Shown here: one piece after another, positions 6,270 to 10,804 of the stretch | Layout: each line of letters opens with the position of its first letter | How positions within the stretch are numbered: position 1 is the stretch's first letter | Origin: Nocardioidaceae bacterium | GTDB lineage: Bacteria; Actinomycetota; Actinomycetes; Propionibacteriales; Nocardioidaceae | Length of the DNA stretch: 11,437 bases | Direction of reading: 5' to 3' | NCBI GenBank assembly: GCA_025966335.1 | Contig: JAICRS010000085.1 | Coordinates: 1 to 11,437, forward strand | Notes under the pieces: generated by a model | Database searches by the model: none | What the model saw: the letters and a program-made list of their open reading frames with translations, nothing else | Told to the model about the DNA's origin: nothing | Program-made: the position numbers and the translations under genes

Positions 6270-6788
6270 ATGGTTTGCCCCACTGTGACCCAAGGCGCCT
6301 GGATCCTGCTTGCCGTGCTCGTGCTGGCCGGCGGGTTCGGTGCGTACCGAGCGGTGAGCGACGGCCGGTTCCGCGGCACGCACCAGGTGCGCGGGACGCG
6401 CGAGGTCCGCGGGACGCGCCAGGTGCGCGGGACGCGCCAGCCTGGCGGCACGAGTGAGACCGAGTCGCCGGCCCAGAGCATCCTGGCCGGAACCAATATC
6501 GACCACGCCCTGGGCGAGCGCGCGACGATGCTGCAGTTCTCCTCGGCCTTCTGTGCACCCTGCCGCGCCACCCGGCGCATCCTCGCGGACGTGGCGGCCG
6601 TGGTCCCCGGCGTCGAGCACATCGAGGTGGACGCCGAGCATCACCTGGAGCTGGTCCGCCGGCTCGGCATCACCCGTACGCCGACCACGCTGATCCTCGA
6701 CCGGAACGGCCGGGAGATCAGCCGCGCCAGCGGTGCTCCGCGCAAGGAATCCGTCCTCGCCAGCCTCGGCAACGCGCTCGAAGTCTGA
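6270..6788 (+). CDS. Membrane-anchored thioredoxin family protein
   Basis: A 172-residue thiol-disulfide oxidoreductase-like protein. Residues 9-26 form an N-terminal membrane anchor, residues 34-60 a basic repeat linker, and residues 75-172 a thioredoxin fold with FCAPC (C95, C98) and the cis-proline P138 in TRTPTT. The middle Ala-Pro of CAPC differs from the Gly-Pro of classical thioredoxin. The anchor would place the domain outside the membrane if the N-terminus stays in, although the very basic linker argues for checking topology. Its neighbours are a sulfur carrier upstream and DUF4395, rhodanese and DUF1416 downstream, the same company that thiX (Rv0816c) keeps in M. tuberculosis. ATG 6270 has no clear RBS; GTG 6285 (giving MTQGAWILL) is an alternative start. 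Confidence 0.9.
   Translation: MVCPTVTQGAWILLAVLVLAGGFGAYRAVSDGRFRGTHQVRGTREVRGTRQVRGTRQPGGTSETESPAQSILAGTNIDHALGERATMLQFSSAFCAPCRATRRILADVAAVVPGVEHIEVDAEHHLELVRRLGITRTPTTLILDRNGREISRASGAPRKESVLASLGNALEV
6369..6440 (+). repeat. Four tandem 18-bp units inside the thioredoxin gene
   Basis: Units at 6369-6386, 6387-6404, 6405-6422 and 6423-6440 encode F/V-RGT-R/H-Q/E four times (VRGTRQ consensus), then decay into PGGT. Units 2-4 differ from each other by only one or two bases, so the array is young at DNA level. It lies in the linker between the membrane segment and the thioredoxin domain, where length changes in steps of six residues would be tolerated. Confidence 0.95.
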
Positions 6789-6827
6789 CCACATGATGGA
6801 ACACTGGTCCACATCGCGAGACGGCAG

Positions 6828-6858
6828 TTACCGCGCCCCCGCCGCGGCCCTCTACCCT
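6828..6858 (+). promoter_or_regulatory. Candidate promoter of the leader peptide / sulfurtransferase operon
   Basis: TACCCT at 6853-6858 fits the TAnnnT -10 box and ends 6 nt before ATG 6865 of the leader peptide, so the transcript is probably leaderless. A weak -35 (TTACCG, 6828-6833) lies 19 bp upstream. Just before it, TGGA (6797-6800) and TCCA (6807-6810) form a short dyad that might be an operator, though it is too short to rely on. Confidence 0.5.
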
Positions 6859-6864
6859 CTTCCC

Positions 6865-6942
6865 ATGTCCTCGACCATGCTGACCAAGCGCCGCGCAGTG
6901 GACCACTGCCGCACGCGCTCGTCGCTGTGTCGAATGTCCTGA
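6865..6942 (+). CDS. Cysteine-containing leader peptide (actinobacterial sulfur-operon leader)
   Basis: A 25-codon frame starting at ATG 6865 and ending TGA 6940-6942. It contains LTKRRAVDHCRTRSSLCR, which fits the pattern LTxRRxxDxxRxxSxxC of the short 'putative leader peptides' found upstream of sulfate and sulfurtransferase operons in actinobacteria. Cys codons are TGC at 6907-6909 and TGT at 6928-6930, the second close to the stop. A -10 box ends 6 nt before the ATG, so translation is likely leaderless. In mycobacteria, Cys-containing leaderless uORFs upstream of sulfur genes act as cysteine-sensing attenuators, and the same role is inferred here for DUF4395, the sulfurtransferase and DUF1416 downstream. 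A shorter start at ATG 6877 is possible. Confidence 0.72.
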   Translation: MSSTMLTKRRAVDHCRTRSSLCRMS

Positions 6943-6950
6943 CGGGACGT
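6934..6950 (+). promoter_or_regulatory. Hairpin spanning the leader peptide stop codon
   Basis: AUGUCC (6934-6939) pairs with GGACGU (6945-6950), with one U-G pair and a UGACG loop that contains most of the UGA stop. A ribosome finishing the leader would melt it, while one stalled at the Cys codons would leave it formed. This is compatible with attenuation but is a short stem. No clear intrinsic terminator was found in 6951-7095. Confidence 0.35.
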
Positions 6951-7095
6951 CGCGACCCCTTCCTGGGTTGACCCCGCACCACCTCCGCCGGCCTCAGCGC
7001 CGTAGCGATGCCGTGCCCCGACGTGCCCGTGCCTTCATCAGGCCGCCCGACGTTCCGTGGAATGGCGCACGAATCCGACGCAGGAGATCCCAGAC

Positions 7096-7590
7096 ATGTC
7101 AGTCCTCCCCCAGATCGATCCGCGGGGACCCCGGTTCGCAGCAACGCTGACGACCGTGGTGCTCGCAGCGGTCCTGCTTGTGGCGCCGTCATCCACGGCA
7201 GTCACCCTGCTCGCCGTACAGGCTGCCGTCTTCGCGATCGGTGCCGCAGCCGGGGTCCAGCGCACGCCGTACGCCTGGCTCTTCAAGGCCCTGGTCCGAC
7301 CACGCCTCGGCCCGCCGGGTGAGCTCGAGGACGCCGCCCCGCCGCGCTTCGCGCAGTCGGTGGGTCTGGTCTTCGCCGTCGTCGCCCTGGTCGGTTACCT
7401 GTCCGGCGCGACCCTGCTCGGCGGGATCGCGACCGGGCTCGCACTCGGGGCGGCCTTCCTCAACGCGGCGTTCGGGTTCTGCCTCGGTTGCGAGGTCTAC
7501 CTGCTCGTACGTCGCACCGTCCCCACGTCCCACACCACCGTCACCGCCAACAACCGCGCCGGCAACGTCCCGGTCGCAACGAAAGGTTAA
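7096..7590 (+). CDS. DUF4395 integral membrane protein
   Basis: A 164-residue membrane protein of the DUF4395 family. DPRGPRF at 8-14 and PPRFAQ at 82-87 are family motifs, each followed by two hydrophobic segments (about 15-33, 36-54, 88-106, 108-137), giving four membrane spans. The last one holds FGFCLGCEVY with a C129-x-x-C132 pair near the membrane, which could carry sulfane sulfur or be redox-active. A function has not been established; its constant association with rhodaneses suggests sulfur-compound transport or transfer across the membrane. ATG 7096 is chosen because CAGGAG (7081-7086) lies 9 nt before it; an upstream GTG at 7057 lacks an RBS. The stop TAA at 7588-7590 lies 3 nt before the next gene. 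Confidence 0.88.
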   Translation: MSVLPQIDPRGPRFAATLTTVVLAAVLLVAPSSTAVTLLAVQAAVFAIGAAAGVQRTPYAWLFKALVRPRLGPPGELEDAAPPRFAQSVGLVFAVVALVGYLSGATLLGGIATGLALGAAFLNAAFGFCLGCEVYLLVRRTVPTSHTTVTANNRAGNVPVATKG

Positions 7591-7593
7591 TCA

Positions 7594-8442
7594 ATGAGCC
7601 GCGAGACAGTACTCGTCAACGCAGACTGGGTCGAGCAGCACCTCGACGACCCGAAGGTCGTCCTCATCGAGGTCGACGAGGACACCACCGCCTACGACAA
7701 GGGCCACATCAAGGGCGCCATCAAGTTCGACTGGACCACGGACCTGCAGGACCAGGTTCGGCGCGACGCCGTCAACAAGGACCAGTTCTCGGCGCTGCTG
7801 AGCAAGAACGGCGTCAGCAATGACGACACCGTGATCCTGTACGGCGGCAACAACAACTGGTTCGCCGCCTATGCGTACTGGTACTTCAAGCTCTACGGCC
7901 ACGACGACGTCAAGCTCCTCGACGGCGGCCGCAAGAAGTGGGAGCTCGACAGCCGCGAGCTGGTCGACGAGATCCCCACCCGCGAGGCCACGACGTACAC
8001 CGCCAAGGAGCCGGACAACAACATCCGCGCCTTCCGCGACGAGGTCGTCGAGGCGATCGGCGTCAAGAACCTGGTCGACGTGCGCAGCCCCGACGAGTTC
8101 GCCGGGCGACTGCTCGCGCCGGCCCACCTCCCGCAGGAGCAGGCCCAGCGCGCCGGTCACATCCCGACCGCGGCCAACGTGCCGTGGAGCAAGGCGGCCA
8201 ACGACGACGGCACGTTCAAGACCGACGAGGACCTGAAGAAGCTCTACACCGAGGCCGGCGTGGACTGGGACAAGGAGACCATCGCCTACTGCCGCATCGG
8301 TGAGCGCTCGTCGCACACGTGGTTCGTGCTGCACGAGCTGCTCGGGGACCGGTCGACGAAGAACTATGACGGTTCCTGGACCGAGTACGGCTCCCTCATC
8401 GGTGTCCCGATCGTCCTCGGCGACGAGCCGGGTGAGGCCTGA
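7594..8442 (+). CDS. cysA2: Thiosulfate sulfurtransferase, two-domain rhodanese (CysA2/SseA type)
   Basis: A 282-residue tandem rhodanese that moves sulfane sulfur from thiosulfate (or another donor) through a cysteine persulfide. The inactive N-terminal domain (about 5-125) ends in LLDGGRKKWE (108-117). The catalytic domain (about 145-275) has DVRSPDEFAG (162-171), GHIPTAANVPW (188-198) and the active loop CRIGERSSHTWF with C233. The CRIGER-S loop is that of the mycobacterial CysA2/CysA3 group, a name not to be confused with the sulfate-transport ATPase CysA. The RBS (gaaagg, 7581-7586) lies inside the end of the DUF4395 gene, and the stop overlaps the ATG of the DUF1416 gene by one base, so the three genes are co-translated. 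The neighbouring MoaD-like carrier is a plausible sulfur acceptor. Confidence 0.95.
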   Translation: MSRETVLVNADWVEQHLDDPKVVLIEVDEDTTAYDKGHIKGAIKFDWTTDLQDQVRRDAVNKDQFSALLSKNGVSNDDTVILYGGNNNWFAAYAYWYFKLYGHDDVKLLDGGRKKWELDSRELVDEIPTREATTYTAKEPDNNIRAFRDEVVEAIGVKNLVDVRSPDEFAGRLLAPAHLPQEQAQRAGHIPTAANVPWSKAANDDGTFKTDEDLKKLYTEAGVDWDKETIAYCRIGERSSHTWFVLHELLGDRSTKNYDGSWTEYGSLIGVPIVLGDEPGEA

Positions 8443-8738
8443 TGTGCGGCGCGACCGCGGGCGGCGTCTCGCTCGAGGGTGTCAACGTCGCCAAGGAGTC
8501 GGTGATCCAGGGCATCGTGACCCGCGGCGACGAGCCGGTGGGCAATGCCTACGTGCGGCTGCTCGACCGCACCGGCGAGTTCACCGCTGAGGTACCCACC
8601 TCGGTCACCGGGCACTTCCGGTTCTTCGCCGCGCCGGGCGAGTGGACCCTGCGCACATTGGCCCCCAAGGCCGACGTCGTCGACAAGAAGGTCGTCGCCC
8701 AGCAGGGCACGGTGGCCGAGGTCGCCGTCGCCATCTGA
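8442..8738 (+). CDS. sseC: DUF1416 protein (SseC-like)
   Basis: A 98-residue actinobacterial protein of the DUF1416 family, called SseC in mycobacteria where it always follows CysA2/CysA3. It starts MCGAT with a conserved Cys2, followed by a small beta-sandwich-like fold (IQGIVTRGDEPVGNAYVRLLD ... GHFRFFAAPGEWTLRTLAP) that resembles carboxypeptidase-regulatory or transthyretin-type beta domains. Its activity is not known; pairing with the sulfurtransferase suggests that it assists or receives sulfur. ATG 8442 shares its A with the last base of the upstream TGA, indicating translational coupling. A terminator hairpin follows 32 nt after the stop, marking the end of the operon. Confidence 0.92.
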   Translation: MCGATAGGVSLEGVNVAKESVIQGIVTRGDEPVGNAYVRLLDRTGEFTAEVPTSVTGHFRFFAAPGEWTLRTLAPKADVVDKKVVAQQGTVAEVAVAI

Positions 8739-8770
8739 ACGCACCGCCGCTCGATTGGCTGGTCGAGCTT

Positions 8771-8808
8771 GGGCCCCCGCGCTGCCTTACGCAGGTACGC
8801 GGGGGCCC
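8771..8808 (+). terminator. Intrinsic terminator of the sulfurtransferase operon
   Basis: A perfect 11-bp GC stem (gggcccccgcg, 8771-8781, with cgcgggggccc, 8798-8808) contains a further inner CTGC/GCAG stem (8782-8785/8791-8794) and is followed by TTT at 8809-8811. The U tract is short, as is usual in high-GC actinobacteria. It lies 32 nt after the DUF1416 stop. Confidence 0.75.
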
Positions 8809-8835
8809 TTTGGTGTGTGCGGGGGTGTTGTCCGC

Positions 8836-8871
8836 GACCTCGTGGTCCCGGTCGGCTGAGTGAGCGACGGT
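8836..8871 (+). repeat. Composite repeat unit 1, blocks A and B joined directly
   Basis: Block A is 8836-8855 (gacctcgtggtcccggtcgg) and block B is 8856-8871 (ctgagtgagcgacggt). Both recur in the same order further down: A at 9073-9092 with 2 of 20 differences, and B at 9144-9159 with none. In unit 1 the two blocks touch; in unit 2 they are 51 nt apart. The palindrome C follows each unit. Confidence 0.85.
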
Positions 8872-8956
8872 CGGCATCTGACCAGCCCGCAACAGGCCGC
8901 CGGGACGACGCACGGCTGGGTGCATTGCGGCCTCGTGCCCGGCTCGGCACCAGGAC

Positions 8957-9018
8957 GGTACGACGTGACAAGACGCATGTTCTGGGACGGGAGAACCTGC
9001 ATCTCGTCACGTCGTACC
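8957..9018 (+). repeat. Palindromic element C, complete copy 1
   Basis: A 62-nt palindrome. The outer 13 bases of each arm (ggtacgacgtgac and gtcacgtcgtacc) pair perfectly, and the inner arms pair with three mismatches down to a loop of about 8 nt (gggacggg at 8984-8991). Two mismatches, 8970/9005 and 8974/9001, are A-C on the plus strand but U-G in minus-strand RNA. Its left 24 bases equal the edge copy at 1-24, and it resembles the copy at 9186. It encodes no protein of its own. Confidence 0.92.
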
Positions 9019-9072
9019 CGGGCGGCGTGGCTGGGGAGGTGGGCCCTTGATCTGACCGGCGTCCTTGCGCAC

Positions 9073-9159
9073 GATCTCGTGGTCCCGGCCGGTTCACTCA
9101 GTCGCAACGGCATCGGATTCTCGCCGGAAAGATGCCGTTGCAACTGAGTGAGCGACGGT
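9073..9159 (+). repeat. Composite repeat unit 2, blocks A and B separated by 51 nt
   Basis: Block A (9073-9092) and block B (9144-9159) match unit 1 at 18 of 20 and 16 of 16 positions, but a 51-nt segment (9093-9143) lies between them. Offsets between the units are 237 nt for A, 288 nt for B and 229 nt for C. This shows an old tandem duplication with later insertions and deletions. Confidence 0.8.
9094..9151 (+). repeat. 21-bp inverted repeat (hairpin) in repeat unit 2
   Basis: Bases 9094-9114 and 9131-9151 are inverted copies with one mismatch (9103/9142, which becomes G-U on minus-strand RNA), separated by a 16-nt loop. The right arm ends inside block B. The segment 9093-9143 is absent from repeat unit 1, so this is either a small palindromic insertion or the ancestral state that unit 1 lost. 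Confidence 0.9.
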
Positions 9160-9185
9160 GACCCCCGGCCTGGCGGACTCGGACC

Positions 9186-9249
9186 GGTACGACGTGACAA
9201 GACGCATGTTCTGGGGCGGGAAAATCGGCATCTCGTCACGTCGTAATCC
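9186..9249 (+). repeat. Palindromic element C, complete copy 2
   Basis: The second full copy starts 229 nt after the first. The left arm repeats the first 29 nt of copy 1 exactly; the loop and inner right arm have drifted. The perfectly paired core is 9188-9198 with 9235-9245. The two wobble positions of copy 1 recur (9199/9234 and 9203/9230). The element ends about 20 nt before the -35 box of the next gene. Confidence 0.88.
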
Positions 9250-9269
9250 GTGCCGGGCGGATCGCGGCT

Positions 9270-9299
9270 TTGTGCCCGGATCGGCGCACTGCGTAAGGT
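9270..9299 (+). promoter_or_regulatory. Promoter of the discoidin-like membrane protein gene
   Basis: TTGTGC (9270-9275), an 18-bp spacer and TAAGGT (9294-9299) form a good housekeeping-type promoter. The -10 box ends 8 nt before GTG 9308, so the mRNA is probably leaderless and ATG 9302, only 2 nt from the box, is unlikely to be the start. Confidence 0.6.
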
Positions 9300-9307
9300 G
9301 AATGGCC

Positions 9308-10219
9308 GTGTCTGACCGCAACCGCCCCGGCGACTACCCGCCGGACATGTCACCTGAGTACGCCGAGGCGTTCCGGCGCGGCTACGAGCGTGCCTACCAG
9401 CAGGGCGCCGGCCGCGCCGAGCCCGAGCAGACCACCCGCCTGGACTCGCTCGACTCGGCCTTCCACCCGGTTCCATCGACCGACCCGCAGGCCCGACCCG
9501 CGCACCGCCGGGCGGAGGACGACCGGCGGTCGCGCATGCTCGCCGGCATCCTGCTCGTCGGGTTGGCGCTGCTGCTGGTCGTGAGCGCCTACGTGGTCGG
9601 CCGGGTCTTCGCCGGCGGAGTCTCCGACGTGGATACCACCGCGCCCGAGCCGAACGGTGTGGTGATCGGCGAAGACAACGAGGCCTCCCAGGAAGCCGAG
9701 AAGTCGCCGCGCGAGCGCGAGAAGAAGGCGCAGAAGTACGACGGGCCGCTCGATCCCGCATCGATCCAAGGCGCCTCCGCCTCCTGTCAGTCCGAGGGAA
9801 GCGTGGACGCCGGGGGCCGCCCGGTGACGTACCCGCCGACCAATACGCACGACGGTGACATGTCGACCGCCTGGCGCTGCGACGGCAGCGGCGTCGGCGA
9901 GCAGGTCACGATCGACCTGGCCGGCGGGACCCGGATCGGCGAGGTGGGCCTGGTGCCGGGTTATGCGAAGACCGACCCGCGCAACGGGGCCGACCGTTAC
10001 GCCGAGAACAACCGGATCACGCGGGTGCGGTGGGTCTTCGACGACGGCTCCTCGGTCACTCAGCGCCTCGACGGGGCGGCGGACAACCGGAGCCTGCAGA
10101 CGGTGCGGATCCCGCCGACGAAGTCCGGGAAGGTAGTGATCGAGATCCTCGACTCCACCCCCGGCCCCCGCGACACGGTGGCGATCAGCGAGGTCAGGAT
10201 CGGCGCGGTGCCCGGGTGA
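9308..10219 (+). CDS. Single-pass membrane protein with C-terminal discoidin-like (NADase-type glycan-binding) domain
   Basis: A 303-residue protein with a hydrophilic N-terminal region (1-75, with PEYAEAFRRGYERAYQQGAG), one transmembrane helix (about 78-102), a highly charged linker (121-145) and an extracytoplasmic beta domain (about 153-300). In that domain, TYPPTNTHDGDMSTAWRC, VTIDLAGG and DRYAENNRITRVRWVFDDG follow the pattern of discoidin/F5-8C-like domains annotated as NADase-type glycan-binding in actinobacteria. C160 and C191 could form a disulfide. The domain fold points to binding of a surface glycan or another extracellular ligand; no catalytic domain is present. Start GTG 9308 is based on the promoter position; ATG 9302 adds two residues. 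It stands alone, with the repeat region upstream and dtd converging on its 3' end. Confidence 0.85.
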   Translation: MSDRNRPGDYPPDMSPEYAEAFRRGYERAYQQGAGRAEPEQTTRLDSLDSAFHPVPSTDPQARPAHRRAEDDRRSRMLAGILLVGLALLLVVSAYVVGRVFAGGVSDVDTTAPEPNGVVIGEDNEASQEAEKSPREREKKAQKYDGPLDPASIQGASASCQSEGSVDAGGRPVTYPPTNTHDGDMSTAWRCDGSGVGEQVTIDLAGGTRIGEVGLVPGYAKTDPRNGADRYAENNRITRVRWVFDDGSSVTQRLDGAADNRSLQTVRIPPTKSGKVVIEILDSTPGPRDTVAISEVRIGAVPG

Positions 10220-10319
10220 GCGCCGGGTCGCAGTCCGACCGGCTGCTCTCGGTGCGTTGACCAGCGACCTGCCCGTTCAGCTGCTGAGCGAAGGGCCCCC
10301 CAGCTGTGCGAGCAGACCC

Positions 10320-10745
10320 TCACACCTCCAGCAGCAGGGTGACGGGGCCGTCGTTGTCGGAGGAGACCAGCATGTCGGCTCCGAAGGACCCGCGGGCGAC
10401 CGTCGCACCCAGCCGTTCGAGTTCCGCGCACACGTCCTCGTACAGCGGCTCGGACATCGGCCCGGGCGCCGCTGCCAGCCACGTGGGTCTCCGGCCCTTG
10501 CGGGCATCGCCGTACAACGTGAACTGGCTGACCACCAGGATCGGCGCGCCCAGGTCCGAGGCCGACTTCTCGTCGCGCAGGATCCGGACCTCCCAGATCT
10601 TGCGCGCCATCCAGGCCACCTCCCGCGGGCCGTCGGTGTGCGTGACACCGAGCAGCACGAGCAGTCCCGGCCCCACGATCGAGCCGACAACTGTCCCGTC
10701 AACGGTCACAGATGCCTGAAGAACTCGTTGCACAACGGCTCGCAT
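10320..10745 (-). CDS. dtd: D-aminoacyl-tRNA deacylase (Dtd)
   Basis: Dtd removes D-amino acids (and glycine from tRNA-Ala) from mischarged tRNA in the cytoplasm, a chiral proofreading step. The 141-residue product has the normal family length, starts MRAVVQRVLQASVTVDG, carries the active-site segment SQFTLYGDARKGRRPTW (93-109) and ends with the NxGPVT motif (here NDGPVTLLLEV, 131-141) that supplies the cross-subunit Gly-cisPro. The RBS AGGAAG (10754-10759) lies 8 nt before ATG 10745. It is divergent from the DUF849 gene (59 nt between starts) and converges on the discoidin-like gene with 100 nt in between, where no clear terminator is visible. Confidence 0.96.
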   Translation of the reverse strand: MRAVVQRVLQASVTVDGTVVGSIVGPGLLVLLGVTHTDGPREVAWMARKIWEVRILRDEKSASDLGAPILVVSQFTLYGDARKGRRPTWLAAAPGPMSEPLYEDVCAELERLGATVARGSFGADMLVSSDNDGPVTLLLEV

Positions 10746-10768
10746 CGGGAAATCTTCCTGTCTCGTGG

Positions 10769-10798
10769 TTCGACGGGCGCCTCGAAGTCTGGCACGAT
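10769..10798 (+). promoter_or_regulatory. Weak leaderless-type promoter for the DUF849 gene
   Basis: TTCGAC (10769-10774), an 18-bp spacer and CACGAT (10793-10798) end 6 nt before ATG 10805. The -10 box lacks the preferred first T, so the call is tentative. No Shine-Dalgarno site is seen before the ATG. Confidence 0.35.
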
Positions 10799-10804
10799 GA
10801 CGCC

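Noticed and set aside
6034..6270. A 78-codon plus-strand frame whose TGA overlaps the thioredoxin ATG
   Set aside because: The overlap looks like translational coupling, but the frame runs through the paired arms of two long hairpins, is Pro/Arg-rich, and has no family features or RBS.
8957..9249. Two similar palindromes 229 nt apart considered as a CRISPR array
   Set aside because: There are only two copies, the spacing is far too long for spacers, the units are 62-64 nt, and there are no cas genes.
8739..9301. Insertion sequence or prophage remnant in the gene-free region
   Set aside because: No transposase or integrase motif was found on either strand; only short repeats without coding capacity are present.
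8787..9761. A long minus-strand frame with repeated peptides such as DVTRCRFSRPRTCVLSRRT
   Set aside because: The peptide repeats are only the translation of palindromic element C. The frame also runs antisense into the discoidin-like gene. Genomes with such repeats often carry spurious hypothetical proteins of this kind.
10220..10319. Terminator between the discoidin-like gene and dtd
   Set aside because: Short GC-rich dyads exist but none forms a stem longer than about 5 bp with a T tract.
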